DNA of 64,000 nt from DAIDKA01 sp035487155 (GCA_035487155.1 DATHMK010000090.1:1-64000), one strand, 5' to 3'; shown: positions 1 through 8,405, counted from the first letter of the stretch. A program made the numbers and translations. Notes: generated by a model from the letters alone, not told the origin.

Positions 1-291
1 GATACGCAGCGCCGCGAACATCGCAATCGGATATTGAAGAACATTGGGCAGCATGATGGCCATGCGATCGCCGCGCTTGAGCCCGGCGACATTCTGCAGC
101 CACGCCGCCAGATCGCGGGACTTCCGGTCGAGCTCGCCGTAAGTCAAGCGGTGGCCCATCTGGAGGTAGGCGGCGCGCTCCCGAAAGGTCGCGAAACTCT
201 GCTCCGCCATGTGCTTGAGCGACGGCAGCGTGTTCGGATCGATATCCGTGGCCATGCCCGGCAGGTAGGACTTGAGCCAGATCCGTTCCAT
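1..291 (-). CDS. fadD: Long-chain fatty acid--CoA ligase, N-terminal part (truncated by window edge)
   Basis: The 97 codons read MERIWLKSYLPGMATDI at the start and GDRMAIMLPN further on, which is typical of the N-terminal lobe of AMP-forming long-chain acyl-CoA ligases (FadD). These activate fatty acids with ATP and CoA for beta-oxidation. The ATP-binding and catalytic motifs would lie beyond base 1 and cannot be checked, so acyl-chain preference is unknown. The MERIW-type start and the absence of an upstream in-frame alternative support the ATG at 291. The gene lies two bases downstream of the tesA stop on the same strand, so the thioesterase and the ligase are probably co-transcribed. Confidence 0.8.
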   Translation of the reverse strand, partial: MERIWLKSYLPGMATDIDPNTLPSLKHMAEQSFATFRERAAYLQMGHRLTYGELDRKSRDLAAWLQNVAGLKRGDRMAIMLPNVLQYPIAMFAALRI

Positions 292-293
292 GT

Positions 294-932
294 TCAATGC
301 CTCAGCAGCGGGACCAGATAGGGCCATACGGTGTCGAGCACATGCGGCTCACCGGCGGCCACCGGATGCAGGCCATCGGCCTGCATCAGCGCCGGATCCA
401 GGGCCACCCCTTCCAGAAGAAACGGTACCCAGGGCACCTGTTGCTGCCCGCCCAGTTCCGAGTACAGCTCGGCGAAGCCATTGCCGTACCGGGGGCCATA
501 GTTGGGCGGCAAGCGGATGCCCAGCAGCAGGACCCTGGCGCCCGCGGCCTTTGACAGGGAAATCATATGCGCAAGGTTGTCGTGAACCGTCTGCAGAGGC
601 AAGCCACGCAGGCCATCATTGGCGCCCAACTCCAGCAGCACGACTGCGGGGTGGTGCGCGGCGAGCAGGTGGGGCAGTCTTTCCAGGCCGCCACTGCTGG
701 TCTCGCCGCTGACGCTGGCGTTGATGATTTGGTACTCGTACCCTTGGTTGTGGAGCCTTTGTTGCAGCAGCGCGACCCAGCCCTGCTCGGGTTGCAGTCC
801 GTAGGCTGCACTGAGGCTGTCACCGAAACTTAGGATGATGGGATTTTGCGCGGCAGACGCGCCCTGGAGCCCGATGAGCAGCAGTGTCAGTGCGATTGCC
901 CCGCAGCGCCCCAATGCCGAAAGCGTTCTCAA
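294..932 (-). CDS. tesA: GDSL-type acyl-CoA thioesterase I / arylesterase, periplasmic
   Basis: The protein (212 aa) has the SGNH hydrolase blocks in order: FGDSLSAAYGL with the nucleophilic Ser, GANDGLRG with the oxyanion Asn, and DGLHP with the catalytic Asp and His. Spacing and length match E. coli TesA/lysophospholipase L1. A hydrophobic N-terminus ending in SAAQ is a signal peptide, so it should act in the periplasm on thioesters and esters. No ATG is available; TTG at 932 is chosen because GGTGAGG lies nine bases upstream, and GTG at 947 is the alternative. The gene diverges from ybbA as in E. coli, but here the two 5' ends overlap. The fadD-like gene follows directly. Confidence 0.87.
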   Translation of the reverse strand: MRTLSALGRCGAIALTLLLIGLQGASAAQNPIILSFGDSLSAAYGLQPEQGWVALLQQRLHNQGYEYQIINASVSGETSSGGLERLPHLLAAHHPAVVLLELGANDGLRGLPLQTVHDNLAHMISLSKAAGARVLLLGIRLPPNYGPRYGNGFAELYSELGGQQQVPWVPFLLEGVALDPALMQADGLHPVAAGEPHVLDTVWPYLVPLLRH

Positions 933-1587
933 GGTCGTAAACCTCACCAAGCAGGTTAGCAGCCCGGAAGGGCCGCTCGCCATTGTGCACGATGTCTCCT
1001 TCGACATCGCCAAAGGTGAGACGGTCGCGATTACCGGTGCTTCCGGCGCCGGAAAGTCGACTCTGCTGGCCATGCTGGCAGGGCTGGATCTGCCCACCGC
1101 CGGACACCTGTGGCTGGATGGCCAGGACCTCACGACCCTCAGCGAGGACGGGCGGGCCCGCTTGCGAGCGCAGCGGGTCGGCTTCGTGTTCCAGTCCTTC
1201 CACCTGATTCCGGCGCTCACGGCCCTGGAAAACGTGCTCCTGCCGCTGGAATTGGCGCAGCGGGGCAATGCTCAGGGCCTGGCGCGCGAGGCCCTGGAGC
1301 GGGTCGGACTTACACCGCGGGTGGACCATTACCCCCGGCAGCTCTCCGGTGGCGAACAGCAACGGGTGGCCCTGGCGCGCGCATTTGTGATCGCTCCCGC
1401 GGTGCTGTTCGCCGATGAACCCACCGGCAATCTGGATGCCAACACCGGGCAGCGCATCATCGAACTGATATTCGAGATGAACCGTACCGCGCGCACCACC
1501 CTGGTACTGGTCACGCATGAGCAGGAGCTTGCCCAGCGCTGCGATCGTATCCTGCACATGCACGCCGGCCGCCTGGTGACGAGCTGA
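874..1587 (+). CDS. ybbA: ABC transporter ATP-binding protein, YbbA/LolD type
   Basis: The 237-aa protein carries Walker A (GASGAGKST), Q-loop, signature (LSGGEQQR), Walker B (VLFADEPTGNLD) and H-loop (VTHEQ). Close resemblance to LolD/MacB-type ATPases and the pairing with an FtsX-like permease identify it as YbbA, the nucleotide-binding half of the YbbA-YbbP exporter. The start at 874 (MSSSVSA) gives the usual family length; a further in-frame ATG lies upstream at about 835. The TGA stop shares its A with the ybbP ATG (TGATG), implying translational coupling. Its first 59 bases overlap tesA on the other strand. Confidence 0.9.
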   Translation: MSSSVSAIAPQRPNAESVLKVVNLTKQVSSPEGPLAIVHDVSFDIAKGETVAITGASGAGKSTLLAMLAGLDLPTAGHLWLDGQDLTTLSEDGRARLRAQRVGFVFQSFHLIPALTALENVLLPLELAQRGNAQGLAREALERVGLTPRVDHYPRQLSGGEQQRVALARAFVIAPAVLFADEPTGNLDANTGQRIIELIFEMNRTARTTLVLVTHEQELAQRCDRILHMHAGRLVTS

Positions 1588-4079
1588 TGCACGCGCTGCG
1601 CCTGGCATTGCGCACGCTATTGCGCGAATGGCGCTCGGGGGAACTGGGCGTGCTGCTGCTGGCGCTGACCACGGCGGTGGCAGCCCTCACGGGCGTGGGT
1701 TTCCTGGTGGGCCGCATCGACACCGCCGTTCGCGCGCAGGCGACCCAGGTGCTGGCGGCCGACGTTCGCATCTCCTCCACCCAGCCTCTGCCGGATGGCT
1801 GGTTCAGCACCGCCGCGCAGCGCGGCGTGCATTCGGCGCGTATCCAGACACTGCTGAGCGTGGTGTTTCGTGGGGACGACAGCCAGCTTGCCAATGTCGA
1901 GGCGGTATCCGAAGGCTATCCGCTGCGCGGCACGCTGCTGGTGGCCGATCAGCCCTTCGCGGACGGCACTGCGACCCGCAACATCCCGGCGGCCGGGGAG
2001 GTTTGGCCCAGTTCCAAGCTCATCGCCACACTGGGCGGCGGCATGGGCACCAAGCTGGCCATCGGTGCGGCGACCCTGACGGTGACCCGGATCCTGATCG
2101 CCCGGCCCGATCAGGGCGCCAACTTGTCGGATCTCGCGCCAAGCCTGATCATGAATCTCAAGGATCTGCCGGCAACCCAGCTCATACAGCCGGGCAGCCG
2201 CGTCAGCTATTCGGGACTTTTTGCCGCCGACCCGGCCGTCATCAGGTCCTTTCGTCCCTGGCTGCAGGATCAGCTGCGGCCCGCGGATCGCCTACGCGAT
2301 GTCAGCGACGCAAGTCCCCAGCTCGAGAGTGCCGTGGATCGTGCCGGTCGCTTCTTGACCCTCGCCAGCCTGGTCAGCGTGCTGCTGTGCTCGATCGCGG
2401 TAGCGATGTCGGCGCGGCAATACGTTCGGCGTCACCTGGATGCGGTCGCGCTGCTGAAGACGCTGGGGGCGAGCCGGGCCTTCACCCTTTGTGTCAGCCT
2501 GCTGCAGCTGGTGATCGTTGCGCTGCTGGCCTCCGCCCTGGGGTCGATGATTGGTTTCGTGGCCCAGGAATGGCTGTTGCGCGCCGTACGCGGACTGCTC
2601 GGGACGGCGGTACTGCCGCCGGCCAACTTTGCGCCGCTGGGCATGGGGGTGAGCGCGGCGCTCGCGGTACTGGCCGGATTCGCCCTGCCGCCGCTGCTGC
2701 AGCTGGCACGGGTACCACCACTGCGGGTGCTGCGCCGGGATGTCGGACCGCCACCGCCCGTGGTGATTCTGGCCTTCGGTCCGGCGGTGGTGGTGGTCGT
2801 GGGCCTGGTCTGGTGGGCGGTGCGCGATGTGCGGCTGGCGATCCAGTTCCTGATCGGCCTTGGGATGTTCCTGGCGGTGCTGGCGGCCATGGGCTTGGTG
2901 CTGGTGACACTGTGTGGCCGGCTGCGCGGCCGGGTTGGCGTGGCCTGGCGTTACGGCATCGCCAATCTCAACCGGCGCCGCGCCGACAGCATGGTGCAGA
3001 TCGCCGCCTTCGGCGCCGGCTTGATGGTACTGCTGGTGCTGGGCGTGGTGCGCGATGATCTGGAAGGCGACTGGCGGCGCAGTCTTCCGGCGGATGCCCC
3101 CAACTATTTCTTCGTGAACATTCCGCCAGCGGACAACAACGCTTTCAGGCAGTTCATCGAGCAGCGCGGTGCGCGCCTGTCGCGGATGCTGCCCATGCTG
3201 CGCGGGCGGCTGACGGGCATCAATGGCCGGGACGTTCAGTCCATGCGCTTCGCCGGTCGTGATGGCCGCGGCTTTTCCGGCCGTGAACAGAACGTCACCT
3301 GGGCCAGCACCCTGGGGGATGACAACCAGATCGTGGCGGGCAGCTGGTGGCCGCCGGATTATCACGGCGCACCCGAGGTCTCACTGGCCACGGAGTTTCA
3401 GGAATCCCTGGGCGTGGGCGTGGGGGACAAGGTCAGCTTCGATATCGGGGGTGAGCCCTTCGAGGCGACGGTCGCGAGCGTTCGCAAGGTGAAATGGGAC
3501 AGCTTCCAGCCGAATTTCTTCGTGGTGTTCTCACCGGGTGTTCTGGATGCGGTGGCCGGAACCTATCTCACCAGTGCCTATTTTCATCCCAGCGACCCGC
3601 ATGTCATGGCGCAGTTGGCGCGACGTTTCCCCAGCGTTTCGATCTTCAATGTCGATGATCTGCTCGCACAGGTGCGCGGCATCATCGACAAGGCGGTGCT
3701 GGCGGTGCAAAGCGTTTTCGCCTTCACTTTGTTTGCGGGGCTGGTGGTATTGCTGGCGGCGGTCCAGTCCAGTCGCGAGGAGCGACGCTTTGAAAGCGCC
3801 ATGTTGCGCACTCTGGGCGCCCGCGGCGCGACGGTATGGCAAGGGGTGATGGCAGAGTTCGTCGCACTCGGCCTGCTGGCCGGGTCTCTCGCCGTTGCCG
3901 GGGCCGCGCTGGCCGGGGACTTCGTGGCAACCCAGGTGCTGCAGGTGCCCTATGCCTTTGACCCCTGGTTGCCGCTGGTGGGCATCGGCGGCGGTGCGCT
4001 GCTGGTATGCCTGAGCGGATGGCTGGCGACGCGTAGCGTCATCTCCCAGCCGCCGATTCTGACGCTGCGGGGTGACTGA
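1587..4079 (+). CDS. ybbP: ABC transporter permease with FtsX domains, YbbP type
   Basis: An 830-aa inner-membrane protein with a first transmembrane helix near residue 20, a large extracytoplasmic region, a core of helices around residues 255-480, a second soluble domain, and a final FtsX-type three-helix unit (about 715-820). Two FtsX_permease modules of this layout define the YbbP family, partner of the ATPase YbbA. The exporter's substrate is not firmly known; linkage to the periplasmic thioesterase TesA suggests a lipid-linked or envelope role. The start overlaps the ybbA stop by one base. Confidence 0.88.
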   Translation: MHALRLALRTLLREWRSGELGVLLLALTTAVAALTGVGFLVGRIDTAVRAQATQVLAADVRISSTQPLPDGWFSTAAQRGVHSARIQTLLSVVFRGDDSQLANVEAVSEGYPLRGTLLVADQPFADGTATRNIPAAGEVWPSSKLIATLGGGMGTKLAIGAATLTVTRILIARPDQGANLSDLAPSLIMNLKDLPATQLIQPGSRVSYSGLFAADPAVIRSFRPWLQDQLRPADRLRDVSDASPQLESAVDRAGRFLTLASLVSVLLCSIAVAMSARQYVRRHLDAVALLKTLGASRAFTLCVSLLQLVIVALLASALGSMIGFVAQEWLLRAVRGLLGTAVLPPANFAPLGMGVSAALAVLAGFALPPLLQLARVPPLRVLRRDVGPPPPVVILAFGPAVVVVVGLVWWAVRDVRLAIQFLIGLGMFLAVLAAMGLVLVTLCGRLRGRVGVAWRYGIANLNRRRADSMVQIAAFGAGLMVLLVLGVVRDDLEGDWRRSLPADAPNYFFVNIPPADNNAFRQFIEQRGARLSRMLPMLRGRLTGINGRDVQSMRFAGRDGRGFSGREQNVTWASTLGDDNQIVAGSWWPPDYHGAPEVSLATEFQESLGVGVGDKVSFDIGGEPFEATVASVRKVKWDSFQPNFFVVFSPGVLDAVAGTYLTSAYFHPSDPHVMAQLARRFPSVSIFNVDDLLAQVRGIIDKAVLAVQSVFAFTLFAGLVVLLAAVQSSREERRFESAMLRTLGARGATVWQGVMAEFVALGLLAGSLAVAGAALAGDFVATQVLQVPYAFDPWLPLVGIGGGALLVCLSGWLATRSVISQPPILTLRGD

Positions 4080-4132
4080 ACACTGTGCCGGCGCGCCCTG
4101 GGCAAGGCGGGCTACCCATGCCTTTTCCTGTA

Positions 4133-4151
4133 ATGCTACATGGCGTAGCAT
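4133..4151. promoter_or_regulatory. Inverted repeat before the hydrolase gene
   Basis: ATGCTAC and GTAGCAT form a perfect 7-bp inverted repeat with a 5-base spacer, ending 17 bases before the hydrolase start codon. It could be a repressor operator or a small mRNA hairpin near the ribosome binding site. Its arms differ from the BlaI-like palindromes 1 kb downstream, so it is probably not read by the same repressor. Confidence 0.35.
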
Positions 4152-4168
4152 ATAGCAGGGAGGTACCC

Positions 4169-5080
4169 ATGAACCACTCTCCCAATGTCGCATCCTTCAT
4201 CCTCAATGCGGCTGGTCTCGCGTTGTGCGTCCTCGCCTCCCGGGCCTCGATCGCGGCGGACACCCCGGCAGCGCCTGCCGGTGCCCCGGTCAGCGAAAGA
4301 AGGGAACAGAGTTTCGCGGTCCGAATGGACAATGGCAGCCGGATACTGGTGCGCCTGTGTCGTCCTGGCACTGACATGCCGGCACGACTGGTCGTCATCA
4401 ACCACGGGTCTCCTCCGGATCCGGCCGCCCGGCCCAGGATGCAGCCCGGACGTTGCGATGAGGAAGCGGCACAGTGGTTCCTGACACGCGGCTACGTCGT
4501 CGCTTTTCCTCTGCGGCGCGGCTATGGCGCCACGGGAGGTGAGTGGGCGGAGACCTATGGTGGCTGCGATCACGCCGATTACTTTCATGCGGGACTACAG
4601 ACGGCGCGCGACATCGATGCCGCGGTTCAGGCCCTCACTACGCTGCCCTTCGTAAGGCCGGATGATGTTGTGGTGGTCGGCCAGTCGGCGGGGGGCTGGG
4701 GAACCATCGCCTATGACAGCGCCCCGCATCCTAAGGTCTCCGCCTTCATCGTGATGGCGGGCGGACGCGGCGGGCACCTGCACGATCATCCGAACGAGAA
4801 CTGCCAACCGGAGAGGCTGGCTGAGGCCGCCACTCATTACGGTGCTACGGCGACAACGCCGATGCTTTGGGTTTATGCGCTCAACGATACGTTCTTCAAT
4901 CCGAGGATCGCCCAAGCCCTGTACACGTCATTTACCGGCGCCGGCGGACTGGCGGAATTCCACCAACCGGGCCGGTTCGATGGCGAAGGGCATCAACTGT
5001 TTTTCGGGAAGGGCGGATCGGCGATTTGGGGACCGCTCGTGGAAAAATATCTCACGGAACTGCCGGCCTCGAACCAATAG
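4169..5080 (+). CDS. Secreted alpha/beta hydrolase (dienelactone hydrolase/peptidase-like)
   Basis: The 303-aa product begins with a signal peptide (hydrophobic stretch ending near ASIAAD). It has an alpha/beta-hydrolase core: VINHGSPPD (oxyanion-hole region), the nucleophile elbow GQSAGGWG, a likely acid in YALNDTF, and a C-terminal GEGHQLF with the catalytic His. It is therefore an exported serine hydrolase of unknown substrate. ATG 4169 is preferred over earlier in-frame codons because GGGAGG precedes it and the signal peptide then starts correctly. It stands alone, with an inverted repeat just upstream and the BlaI-type operators downstream of its stop. Confidence 0.8.
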   Translation: MNHSPNVASFILNAAGLALCVLASRASIAADTPAAPAGAPVSERREQSFAVRMDNGSRILVRLCRPGTDMPARLVVINHGSPPDPAARPRMQPGRCDEEAAQWFLTRGYVVAFPLRRGYGATGGEWAETYGGCDHADYFHAGLQTARDIDAAVQALTTLPFVRPDDVVVVGQSAGGWGTIAYDSAPHPKVSAFIVMAGGRGGHLHDHPNENCQPERLAEAATHYGATATTPMLWVYALNDTFFNPRIAQALYTSFTGAGGLAEFHQPGRFDGEGHQLFFGKGGSAIWGPLVEKYLTELPASNQ

Positions 5081-5182
5081 CGTTGGTCCCGGCACTCAGG
5101 CGTCCTCGCGGCAGGGCTTGCACAGCAACGCGGTGTTCCAGTGAGTCCAAATAACCACTCGCGCCACTAGTTGCGCCGACGG

Positions 5183-5222
5183 GCTTACAGCTGTAAGCTC
5201 ATCCCCGCCTTACGCATGTAAG
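5183..5222. promoter_or_regulatory. Tandem palindromic operators of a BlaI/MecI-type repressor
   Basis: Two dyads lie just upstream of the repressor gene. The first is a perfect 16-bp palindrome at 5183-5198 with core TTACAGCTGTAA. The second, CTTACGCATGTAAG at 5209-5222, has identical 5-bp arms around a 4-base centre. Their centres are 25 bp apart. The TACA-nn-TGTA core is that of BlaI/MecI operators. The position directly before the BlaI-type gene implies autoregulation of the repressor-protease operon. Confidence 0.8.
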
Positions 5223-5243
5223 ATCCCTCCGACCGAGGCCACG

Positions 5244-5609
5244 ATGGATAACCCGCCGATTTCGGAAGCCGAATGGGAAGTGATGAAGGCGCTGTGGAAA
5301 CGCTCGCCAATGAGCGTTAACGAGCTGTCCGCGACTTTGATGACGGTCCGGAAGTGGCACCCGAAAACGGTGCGAACGATGGTGAACCGGCTGGCCAGGA
5401 AGAAAGTCGTGTCCAGTACGCTGGTCAATGGCGTGTTCCATTATTTCCCGACGGTGTCGCAAGAGCATTGTTCACGACAGGCCACCGAAAGTTTCGTAGA
5501 TAGAGTGTTCGATGGCGCGCTGACGCCCATGGTCGCGCACCTGGTCAAACGGCGATCCTTGACTCAGGATGAAAAACGCGAGCTGCTGAAGTTGCTCAAA
5601 ACCAAGTAG
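5244..5609 (+). CDS. BlaI/MecI/CopY-family transcriptional repressor
   Basis: A 121-aa winged-helix protein that opens with ISEAEWEVMKALW and contains KTVRTMVNRLARK (recognition helix) and a dimerisation tail (LVKRRSLTQDEKRELLKLL), the standard Penicillinase_R layout at normal length. Such repressors bind TACA/TGTA dyads and are inactivated by proteolysis triggered by a membrane M56 protease. Both hallmarks are present here: the double operator in front and the M56 gene 18 bases behind. ATG 5244 is preceded by GAGG. The absence of a beta-lactamase gene and of a penicillin-sensor domain in the partner argues against beta-lactam induction. Confidence 0.92.
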   Translation: MDNPPISEAEWEVMKALWKRSPMSVNELSATLMTVRKWHPKTVRTMVNRLARKKVVSSTLVNGVFHYFPTVSQEHCSRQATESFVDRVFDGALTPMVAHLVKRRSLTQDEKRELLKLLKTK

Positions 5610-5627
5610 ACACCGGGAGCATCGACC

Positions 5628-7325
5628 GTGGATGAATTATTGATGCCGCTCGCCGCTATCCTGATTTGGGTGGTTGCATCCTCCCTCAAGGGGACCGCGC
5701 TCATCGGCTTGGTCTTCATCCTCCGCAATTTCCTGAAGGTAGCCAGCGCCGCGCGCTGGCGCTATGCGCTCTGGTTCCCTGTTTTTCTCTGTCTTCTGTG
5801 TCCCATCGGTCCCTCAGTACAGATTGGAGGCTTCGCCAACCTTGCCGTCTCCAGAGCCTTGTCCCCGCGAGCGGCACCGACTCGGGGCGAGTCGAAACCG
5901 CACGCCGCAACCGGCGCAACGGGTCCAACTGACAACGTAACGACCACAGCGCGCGAGGAAGCAGGGAGAGGTAGAGCGGAGCAACCACCGACCCAGCCGG
6001 CCTACCTCCAGCCTCGTACAACGTATTCTGCTGCGCTTGGCTGGATTGCAGTGCTATGGATGTGCGGCGCCGCCTCCCTAGCGCTCGTGTATTTAGGCCA
6101 CCTCCTTAAGTATCGACGCATCCGCCGCGGCGCGCATCCGGTAGACGTAGCCATTGCCGATGCGATCGAGAGCTGCCGCGGCGAACTTCGGTTGCGACGC
6201 AAGGTACTCGCTCTGGAATCCGCCATGATCGATTCTCCAGCGATATTTGGCTGGTGGCGTCCCACGCTTCTACTTCCCTTGGGCCTGCAGCACCGCATCG
6301 GCAGCACTGCCCTGCGCCACGTCATCCTTCATGAGCTGGCGCACGTCAAGGAGCACGATGTTTTCGTGAATTGGCTTGGTGCCGCCACTCAGATGCTGCA
6401 CTGGTTCAACCCTGCCGTGTGGCTGGCGATGCGGTGCATGCGCCGGGACATGGAACATGCCTGCGATGCGCGAGTGCTGCGTCACCTGTCCGCAAATGAG
6501 CGCACGGACTATGGAAACATGCTCATCCATTTGTCGGATGCAAACGCCGCCGAGCCGGTCGCGACGTATGGCCTGGGAATCGCCGATCGTCATTCGGATC
6601 TTAAGGAGCGACTCATCATGATTTCGTGCCTCAGACCCACCCCGAATGGTGCCAGGCTACTTGCCTGCGTGGCCCTCGCTGGCTTTGCCTCAGCGGCGCT
6701 CACGCAGCCGTCAATTGCCCCGCGCCCGCAAGCCCTGTCGCAAACGGCGAGCTCACCAGCCGTACCGCCCACGGACTCAAAGCCCCGCATGCCCGACGCC
6801 AACCAGGCGCCGAACTCACCCCCACAGTCCCGCGCTGAGGGGGTGCCGTTGCAGAAACTTGTCGAACAGGTCGCAGCGAATATTCATCGCCGCGTTGTCG
6901 TCGATTCCAGGGCAAGCTCGAGCGTCATACTTTATGGTCAGAAGCTCGATCAGGTGGACTATTCGGATTTTCTCACCATCCTGCGTATCAACGGACTCAC
7001 GGCGGTGGACATCAACGACTACGTCAATGTGGTGCCAATCACCGAAGCAAGATGGCTCCCGCTGCCATTAATGGCGCCCGGCAAGGAACTTCCGCCGGAT
7101 CAGTTTGCAGACATGTCCCTCGTGCTCAAGAATGCCTGTGCTCCAAGTCTTGTATCCTTCCTCAGGCCACGGTTCGCTCCCTACGCGTACGTTGCAGTGG
7201 ATGCGAACAGCAATGTCATTATGGCGATTGACACGTACGCCAACCTCAAAAGAGTCCGCGCCGAAATCAACGAATTGGATGCCCGGACGCGGCCCGGTAT
7301 CCCATGCGGTGCGGCGGCGAAGTAG
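5628..7325 (+). CDS. M56 (BlaR1/MecR1-type) membrane metalloprotease with C-terminal secretin N0/N1-like modules
   Basis: The 565-aa protein has N-terminal membrane helices (about 8-32, 46-62, 134-160). The zinc protease core has HELAH at 235-239 and the downstream ligand motif MEHACDARVL (274-283), as in BlaR1. A further helix (342-359) is followed by a Pro-rich linker. Where BlaR1 has a penicillin-binding sensor, residues 404-470 read like a secretin/STN N0 module (LQKLVEQV..., VVVDSRAS..., FLTILRINGLTAV) and 494-552 like an N1 module (LVLKNACAPSLVSFLRP..., VIMAIDTYANLKRV). GTG 5628 has GGGAG eight bases upstream. Inferred role: an envelope sensor that destroys the neighbouring repressor. 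The ligand is unknown. Confidence 0.85.
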   Translation: MDELLMPLAAILIWVVASSLKGTALIGLVFILRNFLKVASAARWRYALWFPVFLCLLCPIGPSVQIGGFANLAVSRALSPRAAPTRGESKPHAATGATGPTDNVTTTAREEAGRGRAEQPPTQPAYLQPRTTYSAALGWIAVLWMCGAASLALVYLGHLLKYRRIRRGAHPVDVAIADAIESCRGELRLRRKVLALESAMIDSPAIFGWWRPTLLLPLGLQHRIGSTALRHVILHELAHVKEHDVFVNWLGAATQMLHWFNPAVWLAMRCMRRDMEHACDARVLRHLSANERTDYGNMLIHLSDANAAEPVATYGLGIADRHSDLKERLIMISCLRPTPNGARLLACVALAGFASAALTQPSIAPRPQALSQTASSPAVPPTDSKPRMPDANQAPNSPPQSRAEGVPLQKLVEQVAANIHRRVVVDSRASSSVILYGQKLDQVDYSDFLTILRINGLTAVDINDYVNVVPITEARWLPLPLMAPGKELPPDQFADMSLVLKNACAPSLVSFLRPRFAPYAYVAVDANSNVIMAIDTYANLKRVRAEINELDARTRPGIPCGAAAK

Positions 7326-7425
7326 CGCGCAACCCGGCCGAGTGCCAGGGAATCCGAATATTCCCACGACAGCTCTTCGGAAGCCTGCCGCGAACGGTAA
7401 AGTCGCCCGTGCGGTATCATGGGAC

Positions 7426-7815
7426 ATGCGATTAACGCTTCCCATCGCAGCTGGACTGATCTTTGTGCTCGCGGGGCTGCTATTTGACAGCAGCTACCAC
7501 CGCTCGACGCCCGATGCAGTCTACGTCCAGGGCACCGTGGTGGGGTTCGAGCGCCCGCACCCCAGACAGGTCTATCCGATATTTGAGTTCACCGATGAAG
7601 ACGGCCACCCGCACCACGTCGTCAATTCGTCCCAACAGGCGATAACCCGATTTTCGACCGGCGATGCTGTATCGATCGCCTACTCGCGCTTGGATCCGCA
7701 ACGGGCGCGGATCGATACGCTCTGGTTCAACCACCGCTGGGTCATGGCTGGATTCTTCGTTGCGCTCACCCTTGTCGTCGGCGCTCTAACGCGCGGGGAT
7801 TCCGAGTCCAATTGA
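7426..7815 (+). CDS. Small membrane protein, DUF3592-like
   Basis: A 129-aa protein with one N-terminal helix (about 4-22), a beta-rich extracytoplasmic domain (VQGTVVGFE, YPIFEFTDEDG) and a C-terminal helix (about 105-122). The layout and the repeated 'V.G.V' and 'P.f.f.d.dG' pattern match DUF3592 proteins, whose function is not established. ATG 7426 is the only start that places a membrane helix first; no good ribosome binding site is visible. It follows the M56 gene by 100 bases on the same strand and may be part of that unit. Confidence 0.6.
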   Translation: MRLTLPIAAGLIFVLAGLLFDSSYHRSTPDAVYVQGTVVGFERPHPRQVYPIFEFTDEDGHPHHVVNSSQQAITRFSTGDAVSIAYSRLDPQRARIDTLWFNHRWVMAGFFVALTLVVGALTRGDSESN

Positions 7816-7838
7816 GCGAAATCCGAGCCCGGTACGTA

Positions 7839-8081
7839 TTAGACCCTGCGTCTTAGGGCACGCAACTCATATAAGGCCGCAGCAAGCATAGCGGGGCCGA
7901 CTATAAAATATCGGAACTGGAGTTTCTCGCCCCACAGACTCGCCGCAACGAATGCTACGACCATTGTCATGACGCTGAGCACCATGACCAGGTACCACAA
8001 TCGAATTTTCTTATTCTTGTTCATGAAACCAATATCGCATAGAGGCCTTCGAGTGTCATCAAACCCGGAATTCTGGCTCAT
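7839..8081 (-). CDS. Small two-helix membrane protein, unknown
   Basis: An 80-aa frame from MSQNSG, or 61 aa from MNKNKK at 8024. It contains two hydrophobic segments (LWYLVMVLSVMTMVVAFVAA and FIVGPAMLAAALYEL) and an Arg-rich end. No family is recognised. Neither start has a clear ribosome binding site; the shorter form, with a Lys-rich start before helix one, is as likely as the longer. It converges on the DUF3592-like gene. Confidence 0.45.
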   Translation of the reverse strand: MSQNSGFDDTRRPLCDIGFMNKNKKIRLWYLVMVLSVMTMVVAFVAASLWGEKLQFRYFIVGPAMLAAALYELRALRRRV

Positions 8082-8123
8082 GGTGAAGTTCAGCCGCCGC
8101 GAGGCACGAGGCACGAACGGCAA

Positions 8124-8312
8124 CTGAGTGACGAGAAATCCGGGCTCGCCAATGACGACTTATTGCTGCCGAAAGCGTCGAAATTGGGTCCCAAGGGCCG
8201 CCGTTCAGCGGGCGCCCGTCGAATTGCCGGTGGTGCACCCAAAGCGGACGATTACAAGTGGCCGCTGTTCGGCGCACCATGGTGGACCCGGTTGCTCAAG
8301 TACGACTACTAA
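8124..8312 (+). CDS. Possible small protein without a standard start codon (or gene remnant)
   Basis: An open frame that reads like protein: LSDEKSGLANDDLLLPKAS at its start and ADDYKWPLFGAPWWTRLLKYDY at its end before TAA. Charged, aromatic-rich segments like this are unusual for chance translation in GC-rich DNA. No ATG or GTG lies in frame; CTG 8124 or TTG 8163 are the only candidates, and the frame stays open further upstream. It may be a real small gene with an unusual start, or the 3' end of a decayed gene. No family is recognised. Confidence 0.3.
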   Translation: MSDEKSGLANDDLLLPKASKLGPKGRRSAGARRIAGGAPKADDYKWPLFGAPWWTRLLKYDY

Positions 8313-8405
8313 TGTTCAAGAACCGCGCACCAGATCCCCACAATCTACTACATTCAGAACGTTGCCGGTACGCTGCGACTTAACCTGGTCCTCATGCAGG
8401 AACGT

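Noticed and set aside
8219..8262. Sequence CCCAAAGCGGACGATTAC first taken for a dispersed intergenic repeat
   Set aside because: It fits a protein-like frame (PKADDYKW...) and no second copy was found in the window.
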